DNA of 64,000 nucleotides from Cololabis saira (GCF_033807715.1 NC_084587.1:12877017-12941016), one strand, 5' to 3'. Counted from the stretch's first letter, positions 24,164 through 36,157 are shown. Notes: a model not told the origin generated them from the letters alone. Made by a program: numbers and translations.

Positions 24164-24802
24164 AATCTATGACAACTTCAAATAATAACCATTTTGAAAT
24201 TTCAGTTTAACACTTGGGGCTTATTAAACCCATGCACCCCGGTACAGAACATACCAACTGCTCCAGGCCAAGGGTGAGATTCATGGGATGATTCATACAG
24301 GAGCATCCAAGGGTCACTTTTCTAAACAACCGGGATGTCTCTAGAATTCCAATTAACACCTTGGATTAACAACTTCTCATATCAAAAGCATTAACAGTGA
24401 TTCACTGTTATTCCTACTGCACTGCAACGCCATCTTGCACGTCTCTTGTTGATGCCAGGCTGCTTGTCACTCTGCCAACATCACATGGTTCATCCCTCTG
24501 AATGGTCGTTTGCCAGAAGCAGTTTCTTTCCATCCGTCGGTACTGCTCCCTGGATATCAAAGTTGAATCCAGAGGAGCGTAATTAATAATCAATTTCATC
24601 CACTTTGGATCAATGTCCATTTGTTCTATCAATTTGGTTTAAACTGAAAAAATAGAAGAAATATAATTTACGTTATCAAAAACATTTGGAATCTACACTA
24701 GTTTTCCCCAGACGTTAAGGACTTCCACTCAACTCATAATCTTCTGTACAGGCCGGCTTACACCATCACTTTAAAATCTTATTTCATATAAGGATTTGGT
24801 TT
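24164..24802. other. No gene recognised
   Basis: Unassigned. A 72-codon minus-strand frame (24414-24632) contains 'SREQYRRMERNCFWQTTIQ', which looks protein-like, but I cannot place it in a family. Confidence 0.35.
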
Positions 24803-24808
24803 CTTACC

Positions 24809-25547
24809 TACGACGGAGTATTAGGGCCAAACAAAAAAACAAAAAAAGGAAATTACGAGAATAAAGTCATAATGTAATGAGAATAAAGTCGTAAAATTAC
24901 GAGAATAAAGTCATAATATTACGACAATAAAGTCATAATATTACGAGAATAAAGTCGTAATATTTTGAGAATAAAGTCGTAATATTACGAGAATAAAGTT
25001 GTAATATATTATATATAAAAATATAACTTCACAAGATGCTCAATATTCTTCATTTTAACACAGGGAGAAGACTGCTCTTCCTGTTATAGTTCTCATAAAT
25101 TACCACTTTATTTTCATAATATTATGACTTTATTCTCATAAATTACCACTTTATTCTCGTAATATTACGACTTTATTCTCGTAATGTTACAACTTTATTC
25201 TCGGAATTTTACGACTTTATTCTCGTAATTTTACGACTTTATTCTCGTAATATTACGACTTTATTCTCATAATATTACGACTTTATTCTATTACGACTTT
25301 ATTCTCACAATATTACGACTTTATTCTCGTAATTTTACGACTTTATTCTCACAATATTACGACTTTATTCTCGTAATATTACGACTTTATTCTCATAATA
25401 TTACGACTTTATTCTATTACGACTTTATTCTCACAATATTACGACTTTATTCTCGTAATTTTACGACTTTATTCTCATTATATTATGACTTTATTCTCGT
25501 AATTTCCAATTTTTTTTGTCTTAGTTTGGCCCTAATACTCCGTCGTA
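24809..25547. mobile_element. Foldback DNA element with AATAAAGTCGT repeat arms
   Basis: The 24-bp perfect terminal inverted repeats (24809-24832 and 25524-25547, TACGACGGAGTATTAGGGCC plus AAAC) are flanked by a 6-bp TSD CTTACC (24803-24808 and 25548-25553). Both arms are tandem runs of GAGAATAAAGTCGTAATATT (left) and its complement (right), so the element folds into a giant hairpin around about 25010-25090. The right arm has many more units than the left. Confidence 0.9.
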
Positions 25548-25553
25548 CTTACC

Positions 25554-26502
25554 AAATATCATCTAATTGAGATTTTTTTATTTTTGAATCATTCTCAGAT
25601 GATACGATGTGTTGCATTCCAAAGATGCTCGACTAAGTATTACAGAATCAGTCAGTCCCATGGCCAGTTTCTATCTCAGGGTACCGTTCAGCCGCATTAA
25701 GACCAGAATGTTTTTATAACTATCTTTCAAGGGCTCGCATTTGAATCAGCATGAAAAGGGAGTATCCACAGCCATCTGGCAGGGAAATTGCCTCTTTATG
25801 CACCTTTTTTCATCATTTTGGTTGATAGTTTCCTACACACGGCTTCAAGGTCCTGTAGTAACAGGTTAGAACATATAACAGCATGATTTATGTCAATATC
25901 TGTGCTTTGCTGTTGCAGCTGAATAGTTAATAAAAAGCTCCTGACCAGGGAGAGAAATGTTTCATGTGTCATCAGTCGCTTTTTATTCACTCTTTAACCT
26001 CTATGAAATCACATCCCTCCTGATGGGTAAATATGGACTCCAGCCGACGAAACCCCCCTCGTGTTCACTGTCTTTGCAGGCTAATGTTCACAGTATAGTT
26101 AATAGTTGCAGAGAGGATCATAGCTGGTGATGGGAAGAAATAATTCTTCCACATCCCTCGTGTGCGATACAATTTTCAGGCTTAGCAGAGGTCACTCTAT
26201 TTCCTCATTCAATTACAGACAAACATAAATCAAACGGTTTCACCAGCCATTTTGGGGGACTGCTGACCAATTTATTATGACCTTGTTCAAATTTGTAAAG
26301 GATATTTCACTCTGTGCCAGTCCATCCCTTACGCTGCGTATTTTAAACAATGACAGCTTCGGCTCATTAAGGCACCATCTGGTGAAGTACACAGTAAAAA
26401 CAAAAAAAATGAAAGAAAGTACTGTGTTGTGTACAGGCATCCAACATGGACAAATAATCCACTTTGTGACGAGCTGGGTTCACATTTAAAACGGTTCCAG
26501 GT
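25554..26502. other. No gene recognised
   Basis: Unassigned sequence without recognisable genes. Confidence 0.4.
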
Positions 26503-26510
26503 ACTGTAGA

Positions 26511-27133
26511 CAGAGCCGTCTGGGAGATTTGCGAGGCCCTGTGCGAAATGGCTTGGGGGGGCCCTTGAAATTTTTGGGTTTTTTGGGTCGGATCGGGTGT
26601 CTATATGCGCAATTTTAACTCTCCAATTAGCAAAATACTGGATACCTTCCCCTGCCTCATCATCATTTGACTTGCCTCGACGCGGGGCCCCACGGCTGCT
26701 TGAGACCCGGTCGGATTGGTGATTTTTCTAACAAATTTATCAAACAAGCCTTTCAGAGAGGCATTAAACTCTTCCATTTTCTTTAGTTTTTTTCTTTTTT
26801 CATCCCCTGATGGAAATTTCCTGAATCTGTCTCGTTCTCTCGACATTGTGTGACAGTTTGTTCCAACTCCACCGTCTGGATCAGAGCAGCTTGTGTCTGC
26901 GCTTGGTCTGATCAGTTGTATTGAACAACAGACACGCGCATCATTGCACATATATTTTATTGATATGCACAGACTAGTACACATTTAGGTCTGTAATGGA
27001 ATGTGACTGTTGATATTTATAAGGGAAAAAAACGAAAAAAAAAAACGTTTTTTTTTTTTTTTTTTTCAAAAACGGCCCATAGCGCGAGGCCCCGTGCGGT
27101 CGCACGGTTCGCACACCCCTTGCGGCGGCTCTG
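26511..27133. mobile_element. hAT element, internally deleted, perfect 8-bp TSD
   Basis: CAGAGCCG at 26511 and CGGCTCTG ending at 27133 are the outer TIR. ACTGTAGA is repeated exactly at 26503-26510 and 27134-27141. Sub-terminal GAGGCCC..GTGCG stretches on both sides are inverted. At 623 bp it retains only an N-terminal transposase fragment on the minus strand. The exact TSD suggests a relatively young insertion. Confidence 0.88.
26601..26984 (-). pseudogene. hAT transposase N-terminal fragment
   Basis: Lies wholly inside the 26511-27133 element. The informative part begins at an internal Met with 'MSRERDRFRKFPSGDEKRKK' and continues '...MEEFNASLKGLFDKF'. A K/R-rich 'K(F/Y)PSG-EKRKK' start is characteristic of hAT/ZMYM-like transposases. 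The frame stops soon after, and no zinc finger, RNase-H-like catalytic core or dimerisation region remains. The 46 upstream residues are probably not original. The element would need a transposase supplied in trans. Confidence 0.6.
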
Positions 27134-27141
27134 ACTGTAGA

Positions 27142-27394
27142 TTACAGATATTTTTACTTTGGCATGGAGTGTCAGAAGTGTTCTTACTTTCAGGCATCTT
27201 CCACAAACCATCAAGCTATAAATCTGTGTAAAAATGAGCCGTGCTTAGTTTTGGGCCAACGTTTTTGGGCCATCGCTGACCTAGACTGTAAGATATAGAC
27301 AGGTGTTGATTCTGTGGCTCTGAGTACTTTTTAAAAAAACACCATAAATGTAATTTTAATATGCAGCAGCGTTACCGAGATTTAAGAAAGTGTT
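27142..27394. other. No gene recognised
   Basis: Short unassigned interval between the hAT element and a Tc1 remnant. Confidence 0.4.
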
Positions 27395-27646
27395 TTGGAA
27401 GAGCCAAATCAAAGTCCTGACCTTAATCACACAGAAATGTTGTGGAAGGACCCGCGGCGAGCAGTTAATGTGAGGAAAGCCGCCAACATCCCAGAGTTCA
27501 AGCTGTTCTCCATAAAGTTATTGGCGAAAATTCCAGCAAGTGGATCTGAAGGACTCATCAACAGTGACCATAAACGTTTAGTTGCTGTTTCCGTGCCAGT
27601 ACGAGGTCACGCAAGAAGCAAATGTTTGCCACTTTGTATCTTATAG
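27395..27646 (+). pseudogene. Tc1/mariner transposase C-terminal remnant
   Basis: The frame reads 'NQSPDLNHTEMLWKDPRRAV', then '...IPASGSEGLINSDHKRLVAV'. It aligns with the Tc1 'SPDLNPIE-LW' motif that supplies the last acidic catalytic residue, and with the C-terminal 'I-S---R--AV' region. The two upstream catalytic aspartates are absent from this frame. The copy is truncated and inactive, and a second Tc1 remnant in the opposite orientation begins about 130 bp downstream. Confidence 0.7.
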
Positions 27647-27774
27647 GGATGTAATATTAGAAAACAAACATTAATAGATCATATTTTTGCTTAACTGTGT
27701 TGATCTATTTTTAGATTGTGTGTGTATATCTATGGCTTTTATATTTAAACAAGGACAAGGACAAATGTTTTATG

Positions 27775-28660
27775 AAGCATCTTCTCTTTCCCTCTGGAAC
27801 TGGTTTTCTCCATCAATTCATCACATCAAGATTTTGGCCTGATTGTCATTGTCATGCAATAACAGACAAACATGATGTGCTTCTGCTGATAACACACAAA
27901 CAATTTGAACACTTTAAACAGTCTCAGTGCTGGAGAAAAAAAGTAAGTGAACCCTTGAGTTAAGTTGGAACCTCCTTTGACAGCAACAACTTCAAGCTTT
28001 TCAGTCATCCTGGATCAGTCCATTCGACTGCTTCAGCTCAGACACAAATGTAGGATATCTGCTGTGAACTTAATGAGGTTTTGCTAAAGCAACTATATAA
28101 TTAGGATCTGGGCTCCGACTGAGCTACAGCCAAAGATAGATTCTTTTTTTTTTTGCTGCTGAAGTCATTCTGTGGTGAATTTACTTTCATGCTTGGGATT
28201 ATTGTCCTGCTACCAGATTCCATTAAGATTCAGCTGACATGAAGACCCTGACGTTGTCCTGTATGATATTTGGATAACCTTGAAATTAATTTCTCCCTAA
28301 ATGATGATAGGTGGTCCAGGTCTTGAAATCTAAATCCTGATACTCTCTCCACCATACTTCCCTGCTGGGATGATTTATGGATGTTGGTAAGTCTTTGTGT
28401 GCCATACACAGTGCTGAGTATTGTTCCTGGACAATTCACTTTTTGTTCTATGAGTCCACAAAACATTTCCCAATAGCTTTATGGATTGCCAGGGGGCTCT
28501 TTAGCAAAATTCAGATTTTTCTTTCTTTCTCATGAACACGGATGTTTTGCATACAACTTGTTAAGCTGTGGACTGAAGGATACCTAGAAACCCTTTGAGA
28601 TTACAGGGTATCCTGTTCCAGATGTAAGCAGATGACTAGCTCCTTCAGCCGATCCTCGGC
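27775..28660 (-). mobile_element. Decayed Tc1-like element, antisense
   Basis: The left part resembles a long Tc1 inverted repeat (AATAACAGACAAACATGATG, then AAAAAGTAAGTGAACCCTTG at about 27936). After it the minus strand carries decayed transposase sequence. The only similar opposite terminus is a short AAGGGTTCACATACTCTTTT near 29681. Confidence 0.65.
28230..28466 (-). pseudogene. Tc1-like transposase middle fragment
   Basis: The minus-strand frame contains 'TILSTVYGTQRLTNIHKSSQ' and 'FRFQDLDHLSSFREKLISRL'. These line up in order with the fish Tc1 stretch between the first and second catalytic aspartates (the '...YGGGSIMVWGCF-A-GPG' area), but the glycine-rich block is replaced and the active-site residues are not recognisable. 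Dead copy inside the 27775-28660 element. Confidence 0.5.
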
Positions 28661-28964
28661 AAAATAGTTACAGAGCTGCCGGCAGAGGTTTACAGCAAAA
28701 TATCTAGTTTCACATGTCCATTTGATGGAGAACTCAAAAATGACTGCTGCGTTTATCTCACGTTGGGTTGGTACAAGCAGGTGATTGCTTCACTAAGCTG
28801 GTAGCCTGCAATAAGAGATGATGAAGTGATAACAGCTAACCATGGGCTGAGCTCATTGTCATACTAGAAATAAATGTATTGCTTTTTATGAATTCTCCTG
28901 ACGTACCAAAAAAAATGTTTTTAAATCCACCCCCCTCAGAGTTGTCATGGAAAAACAGCTTTTT

Positions 28965-29110
28965 GAACCAGGCTGTAAATATGTTTATTTCGGCTCTAAA
29001 TGTGAACATTTTAACGTGTGTAAATTGAGATTGACTGGTTTTTGGAGCTCGCCTCTAGTGGCCAGACAAGGAACTGCAACAAATCTTACTTCCACATAAG
29101 CGGCAAAGCA
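28965..29110 (+). repeat. Dispersed repeat, copy 2
   Basis: Matches 650-768 block by block (ATTTTAAC, GAGATTGACTGG, GCCTCTAGTGG, GGAACTGCAAC). Same orientation. Family unnamed. Confidence 0.55.
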
Positions 29111-29680
29111 GAAGATGGTTGGCACTTGGTGTAGACTTGAGATTGCAAAGCATCCCAGAATGCATTTGGCATCAATAAGTTAAGAGAGAAAGAAGAGAAT
29201 GTAGTTTTAAATTATTTGCATTTGATTATATATTTGTTATAACTTCATATCTATGGTAAATTCATAAAGACAGAGCCTATTCTAAAATTTCCTGAGACAT
29301 TTACGGTATATTGTTTTGTTTCGTTATATCACGGCTGACATACAAAAGGGTAAAAATCAATTTAATCATATATTTATAAATGAAGGGTTATATAAACTAA
29401 AGCAAGAGCAATACATGGTCTATTCTCAATTTTATTCATTTGCAGTAATAAGGTTGTTTATTATTTACCTAGTTAAAGTGCACATATTTTCCAATAAAGT
29501 TTGCCTGTTTGTTGAGCTATGATCAAATACACAAGTACACTGCTGTTCCAGTTGCAAAAAGAGAGACACGTGTCCTTGCGTCCTCCAGAGTACATTCACC
29601 TGAGTCGTACTTGCCAAGTATGAACTACACAAGTACAGGCTTTGCGTACTTGCAACTGAGCAATGCTCCAATTATTTTTA

Positions 29681-29709
29681 AAGGGTTCACATACTCTTTT
29701 GCCACTGTA
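29681..29709. repeat. Possible Tc1 terminal repeat end
   Basis: AAGGGTTCACATACTCTTTT followed by GCCACTGTA has the form of a fish Tc1 outer terminus. It could be the distal end of the antisense Tc1 element that begins near 27775, with foreign sequence in between. Confidence 0.45.
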
Positions 29710-30277
29710 CAGCTAAGAGCGGAGAGGCAGACAATCGTGCATGACCACAATAATTCCAGCAGCCGGTTTAGAGTCACCACACAGCTAACTCATGGCCGGG
29801 TTGCAGAAGGAAACTGGAGCACCAGTAGAAAACCCACACTGATGAGGGGGACGAGTGGGGCGGGAAACGCTGGGAGGTGGTAATCAACATTACAGAAACA
29901 GGCTGATTGAAATTAGGCTTAAATCATTCTGAGGCTTATCTAATCATAAAAAAACAAGTTTGTCTAAACGCGGTACTGGATTTCTTTTGTAATTAAATTA
30001 AAGTTAATTAACCTGATTGAATACTACATGAATATGGATTAGAAATACTGATTATACAATTAGTTGTGTAATAAAAAAAAAAAAGAATAAATTGTCATTG
30101 ATGATGTTGTCATTAAGCAATTTTACCCATTAAGCATCTCCATATTCAAACGCCAGTTAAAGAAACAATTGTTAAGCTCATATATATAAATGTACACTTC
30201 GGGACCACAAAATGTTTCATGTGTTTGTGATATGTTGTAATGTAAGTGGTAGTCTAGTATAAAGTGCATGTTGTATT
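29710..30277. other. No gene recognised
   Basis: Unassigned AT-rich sequence immediately left of the truncated hAT-like copy. Confidence 0.4.
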
Positions 30278-30607
30278 CAGTACTTGAGCTGTAACAAAAA
30301 ATCAGGGGGGGATGTTGGATTTTATCATATGGGGACAGATAATTTGTGCAGATTACAAATAATATAATATATTACAAATAATAGCAGTGACCAAAACACC
30401 TGCAGAAATACTGCAGGAATGACATAGCAGCAGTTAAATGCAGCCTTCTGTAAGCTTTAAATATCCACTGGGCTTACATCAAATACATCAAAACACAACA
30501 ATAAAAAACACTTTTCTGAACTTATCAATATGACTCTGTCCTTCACAGGATAAGTAAAATGGATCTCTGCAAAAACTCAAAATCTTAACAAGAATATTTG
30601 TCTTATT
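30278..30607. mobile_element. hAT-like element copy 2, cut by the repeat block
   Basis: CAGTACTTGAGCTGT starts the copy, and 30320-30607 aligns closely with 7300-7595. It stops dead at TCTTATT, where copy 1 continues TCTAG. The first head of the large repeat block begins at 30608. The missing right half should lie beyond the right end of this window if the block is an insertion. Confidence 0.85.
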
Positions 30608-30952
30608 AGGGCCCGAGCACTTGCAGTGCGAAGGCCCTATTGTATTTGCAGGAATTTTTATTAGGGCCCGAGCACTTGCAGTGCGAAGGCCCTATTGTAT
30701 TTGCAGGAATTTTTATTATTATTAGGGCCCGAGCACTTGCAGTGCGAAGGCCCTATTGTATTTGCAGGAATTTTTATTATTAGGGCCCGAGCACTTGCAG
30801 TGCGAAGGCCCTATTGTATTTGCAGGAATTTTTATTATTATTATTAGGGCCCGAGCACTTGCAGTGCGAAGGCCCTATTGTATTTGCAGGAATTTTTAGG
30901 GCCCGAGCACTTGCAGTGCGAAGGCCCTATTGTATTTGCAGGAATTTTTATT
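30608..30952 (+). repeat. Six consecutive family-K heads (H1-H6)
   Basis: Heads start at 30608, 30663, 30724, 30782, 30846 and 30898. Each is about 53 bp: a hairpin AGGGCC-cga-GCAC-ttgca-GTGC-gaa-GGCCCT, then ATTGTATTTGCAGGAATTTT and a variable (TTA)n tract. None of the first five is followed by a body; each TTA tract runs straight into the next head. This is the expected left edge of serial insertion into the head's own TTA tract. Confidence 0.9.
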
Positions 30953-31453
30953 ATGGGCATGCCAAGTAGTGGCATGACCATATTGCAATCGTCCAGAATG
31001 GCCCAAAGGGCAATGCTGCTAGCATGCTAAAGTCGCAAAAGTCCCACTGCACACCAGCGGGTGTACAGCATGACCCCGCACTGATGTGGAAAAAAAAAAT
31101 CCCCAAAAAGTAAAACACGGCCGAAAAAATGAGGAAAAACATGAAAATGAAGGCGTAAATTAGTACCCAGAAAAGGTTTCCCTTTTCTTATTTTTATTAT
31201 GGGCATGCCAAGTAATGGCATGACCATATTGCAATCGTCCAGAATGGCCCAAAGGGCAATGTTGCTAGCATTTTGCTAACAAGCTAAAGTCGCAAAAGTC
31301 CCACTGCGCACCAGCGGGTGTACAGCATGACCCCGCTCTGATGTGGAAAAAAAAAATCCCCAAAAACTAAAACACGGCCGGAAAAACGAGGAAAAACATG
31401 AAAATGAAGGCGATATATTAGTATCTAGAAAAGGTTTCCCTTTTCTTTTTATT
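30953..31453 (+). repeat. Family-N heads M1 and M2
   Basis: Two heads of about 250 bp (30953-31198, 31199-31453) beginning ATGGGCATGCCAAGTA-TGGCATGACCATATTG. The start folds as TGG-g-CATGCC/GGCATG-a-CCA. Each ends in CCCTTTTCTT plus a T/TTA tract, where the next head begins. A third copy opens the complete element at 31454. Confidence 0.85.
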
Positions 31454-33238
31454 ATGGGCATGCCAAGTAATGGCATGACCATATTGCAATCGTCCAGAAT
31501 GGCCCAAAGGGCAATGTTGCTAGCATTTTGCTAACAAGCTAAAGTCGCAAAAGTCCCACGTCACACCAGCGGGTGTACAGCATGACCCCGCACTGATGTG
31601 GAAAAAAAAAATCCCCAAAAACTAAAACACGCCCGAAAAAATGAGGAAAAACATGAAAATGAAGGCGATATATTGGTATACAGAAAAGTTTCCCTTTTCT
31701 TATTATTCTTATTATTCCGCACTTTTTTTCGTCCGTTAATACGGCCCGAACCGCAACGTGCACCCATGCATGGCATACATCGTTGGATGCGTCTCCATCG
31801 TGATTCGATGGGTATTACTTTTCTCAGTAATAGGGGTTACCGTGGCAACGCTAGTTGCCAAAAAGCAAAAAAAAAGGCGAAAATTCCCGCGCTCATTGCT
31901 CGGCCGAACATTATCGTAGAGACATCGTTCAAACTTTGAAACACTCGGCCCGAGAGTCTTTAAAGGACCATACAACTTCATCATTCTAGTTATTACGGTT
32001 TTTGCGATATTTAACTTTCAATTTAAAAAAAAAATCCCTTTTATTTTGGACGTTTGTTGCTAGGCAACGGTTTATCGTACAGACATCATTACAACATTGA
32101 CAAACCCGGGAAGCTTTGTACTGCAACATATTTTAGTCTCGTCATGCTTGCTATTATGGTTTTTGAGATATTCCACATTGTTCATTTTGATGCTAACGGA
32201 ACTTCGGATGCTTGTTGCGCGGCAACGCGGTATCGCAGAGACTTTGTTCCAACGTTAAAAGACTCAGGTTGATGTGGACTACAACATACTGAGGTCTCAT
32301 TACGCTGTCGTTTACAGCTTTTGAGATATTAAAGCCAAATTGTCCCATTCTATCCTATGGGGCTTGTTACCATGGCAACAAAAACCTATGCATTTGTATG
32401 GGGGAGCATGTGAATAAACAATCTGTTAATGCTGCCCGAACCGGAACGTGCACCCATACATGGCATACATCGTTGGATGCGTCTCCATCGTGGCCTCGAT
32501 GGGCATTACTTTTCTCAGTCAAAAGTGTTACCGTGGCAACGCTAGTTGCCAAAAAGCAAAAAAAAAGGCGAAAATTCAGATGCTTATTGATCGGCCGAAC
32601 TTTATCGTAGAGACATCGTTCAAACTTTCAAACACTCGGCCCGATCAGCACTAACGGACCGTACAAACTCATTATGCCATTTATTAAAGTTTTTGCGATA
32701 CTAACCTTTTATTTATTTTTTTATTTTCATTTGACTTTGGACGCGTGTTGCTAGGCAACAGATTATCGTAGAGACATCTTACAAATGTTCCCCGACTCGG
32801 CACGCTGTGGACTTCAACATATTCAAAATTCATGAAGCTGTGATTTAAGGAAATTTTATGTCAAAATCCAGGCCAAATGGCCCCATTCATTCGGATGGGG
32901 CTTTTTACCACGGTGAAAAAAAAACCTATCCATTAATGTAGCCTGAACCGCAACGTGCACCCATGCATGGCATACATCGTTGGATGCGTCTCCATGTTGC
33001 CTCGATGGGCATTACTTTTTTCAGTCAAAAGTGTTACCGTGGGGGGCGCTAGACGCCTAAAAGCGCATCCCATTATAAACTATTGGGAGCACAGGAATGA
33101 ATGCAATACAACTGTAAACACCTCAAACTGACATAGAACCACCCCGAACACAACCACTACAGCCCCAAACCAAAGCAGCGAGAGGGGACGAATGGGCGGT
33201 AGGGCATGCCCATATCAAAATTTCCAGAAATTTTCTAG
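31454..33238 (+). mobile_element. Complete innermost family-N element (M3 head + body N1)
   Basis: Head M3 runs uninterrupted into a body starting TTCCGCACTTTTTTTCGTCC (31715). The body has tandem subunits opening with GCCCGAACCG.AACGTGCACC and the motif GTTGCTAGGCAAC. The tail TAGGGCATGCCCATATC is followed by the hairpin AAAATTTC-CA-GAAATTTT, then CTAG and TTATT. 1.8 kb, no transposase or helicase frame. As the innermost unit it should be the youngest of the three. Confidence 0.75.
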
Positions 33239-34592
33239 TTATTATTCTTATTCCGCACTTTTTTTCGTCCGTTAATGCGGCCCGAACCGGAATGTGCACC
33301 CATGCATGGCATACATCGTTGGATGCGTCTCCATCATGCCTCGATGGGCATTACTTTTCTCCGTAATAGGGGTTACCGGGGCAACGCTAGTTGCCAAAAA
33401 GCAAAAAAAAAGGCGAAAATTCCCACGCTTATTGCTCGGCCGAACTTTGTCGTAGAGACATCGTTCAAACTTTCAAACACTCGGCCTGATTGTCCCTAAA
33501 GGTACGTACAAGCTCATTATGCCAAGTATTACAGTTTTTGTGATATTGACCTTTCTTTTTTTTTTTTTTTTCCATTTGACTTTGGACGCTTGTTGCTAGG
33601 CAACAGGTTATCGTAGAGACATGGTACAAATGTTTCCCGACTCGGCACGCTGTGGACTTCAACATACTCAAATTTCATGAAGCTGGGATTTAAGGAAATT
33701 TTATGTCAAAATCCAGGCCACATGGCCCCATTCATTCGGATGGAGTTTTTTACCATGGTGAAAAATAAACCTATCCGTTAACATAGCCTGAACCGGAACA
33801 TGCACCCATACATGGCATACATCGTTGGATGCGTCTCCATGGTTCCTCGATGGGCATTACTTTTCTCAGTAAAAAGTGTTACCGTGGCAACGCTAGATGC
33901 CAAAAAGCAAAAAAAAAGGCGAAAATTCGGACGCTTATTGCTCGGCCGAACTTTATCGTAGAGACATGGTTGAAACTTTCAAACACTCGGCCCGATTGGC
34001 AGTAACGGCCCCTACAACCTCATTATGCTAATTACTACAGTTTTCGCGATATTGACCTTTCATTTTTTTTTTTTATTTCTGTTTGAATTTGGACGCTTGT
34101 TGCTAGGCAACAGGTTATCGTAGAGACATCGTACAAATGTCCCCTGACTCGGCACGCTGTGGAATTCAACATACTCAAATTTCATGAAGCTGGGAATTAA
34201 GGAAATTTTATGTCAAAATCCAGGCCAAATGGCCCCATTCATTCGGATGGGGTTTTGTACCATGGTGAAAAAAAAAACCTATCCGTTAACGTAGCCTGAA
34301 CCGGAACGTGCACCCATGCACGGCATACATCGTTAGATGCGTCTCCATCTTGCCTCGATGGGCATTACTTTTCTCAGTCAAAAGCGTTACCGTGGCAACG
34401 CTAGATGCCAAAAAGCGCGCCCCATTAATAACTATTGGGAGCACAGGAATGAATGAAATACAAGCGTAAAAACACCTCAAACTGACATAGAACCACCCCG
34501 AACACAACCACTACAGCCCCAAACCAAAGCAGCAAGAGGGGACGAATGGGCAGTAGGGCATGCCCATATCAAAATTTCCAGAAATTTTCTAG
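33239..34592 (+). mobile_element. Family-N body N2 (closes head M2)
   Basis: TTA tract, then the TTCCGCACTTTTTTTCGTCC start at 33250 and the full tail ending ...TTTTCTAG. It has no head of its own directly upstream. Under bracket matching its head is M2 at 31199. Confidence 0.75.
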
Positions 34593-36140
34593 TTATTATT
34601 ATTATTATTATTCTTATTCCGCACTTTTTTTCGTCCGTTAATACGGCCCGAACCGCAACGTGCACCGATGCATGGCATACATCGTTGGATGCGTCTCCAT
34701 CGTGATTCGATGGGCATTACTTTTCTCCGTAATAGGGGTTACCTTGGCAACGCTAGTTGCCAAAAAGCAAAAAAAAAGGCGAAAATTCCCACGCTTATTG
34801 CTCGGCCGAACTTTATCGTAGAGACATCGTTCAAACTTTCAAACACTCGGCCCGATAGTCACTAAAGGACCATAAAACTTCATCATGCTACTTATTACGG
34901 TTTTTGCGATATTTAACTTTCAATTTAAAAAAAAAATCTATTTTATTTTGGACGCTTGTTGCTAGGCAACGGTTTATCGTACAGACATCATTACAACATT
35001 GACAAACCCGGGACGCTTTGTACTGCAACATATTTTAGTCTCGTCATGCTTGCTATTACGGTTTTTGAGATATTCCACATTGTTCATTTTGATGCTAACG
35101 GAACTTCGGATGCTTGTTGCGCGGCAACGCGGTATCGCAGAGACTTTGTTCCAACGTTAAAAGACTCAGGTTGATGTGGACTACAACATACTGAGGTCTC
35201 ATTACGCTGTCGTTTACAGCTTTTGAGATATTAAAGCCAAATTGTCCCATTCTATCCTATGGGGCTTGTTACCATGGCAACAAAAACCTATGCATTTGTA
35301 TGGGAGAGCATGTGAATAAACAATCTGTTAATACTGCTCGGACCGCAATGTGCACCCATGCATGGCATATATCGTTGGATGCGTCTCCATCGTGCCTCGA
35401 TGGGCATTACTTTTTTCAGTCAAAAGTGCTACCGTGGCAACGCTAGATGCCAAAAAGCCAAAAAAAAGGCGAAAATTCAGACGCTTATTGCTCGGCCGGA
35501 CTTTATCGTAGAGACATAGTTCAAACTTTCAAACACTCGGCCCGATTGGCACTAACGGAGCCTAGAACCTCATTATGCCATTTTTTAAAGTTTTTGTGAT
35601 ATTGACCTTTCATTTTTTTTTTAATTTCCGTTTGACTTTGGACGCTTGTTGCTAGGCAACAGATTATCGTAGAGACATCATACAAATGTTCCCTGACTCG
35701 GCACGCTGTGACCTTTAACGTATTAAAATTTCATGAAGCTGTGATTTAAGGAAAGTTTAATGTAAAATCCATGCCAAATGGCCCCATTCATTCGGATGGG
35801 TTTTTTAAAACCATGGTGGAAAAAAAAACTATCCGTTTACGTAGCCTGAACCGGAACGTGCACCCATGCATGGCATACATCGTTGGATGCGTCTCCATCG
35901 TGCCTCGATGGCCATTGCTTTTCTCAGTCAAAAGCGTTACCGTGGGGACGCTAGACGGCAAAAAGCGCGCCCCATTAATAGCTATTGGGAGCACAGGAAT
36001 GAATGAAATACAACCGTAAACACCTCAAACTGACATAAAACCGCCCCGAACACAAACACTGCAGCCCCAAACCAAAGCAGCGAGAGGGCTCGAATGGGCG
36101 GTAGGGCATGCCCATATCAAAATTTCCAGAAATTTTCTAG
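34593..36140 (+). mobile_element. Family-N body N3 (closes head M1)
   Basis: Third body, with start near 34616 and tail at 36107-36140. It is closer to N1 than to N2, since both have the CAATTTAAAAAAAAAATC and GACAAACCCGGGA segments. Bracket matching pairs it with head M1 at 30953. Confidence 0.75.
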
Positions 36141-36157
36141 TTATTATTATTATTATT

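Noticed and set aside
24414..24632. 72-codon minus-strand frame with a protein-like 'SREQYRRMERNCFWQTTIQ' stretch
   Set aside because: It is short, has no recognisable family and no flanking exon signals. Kept only as a note for a protein search.
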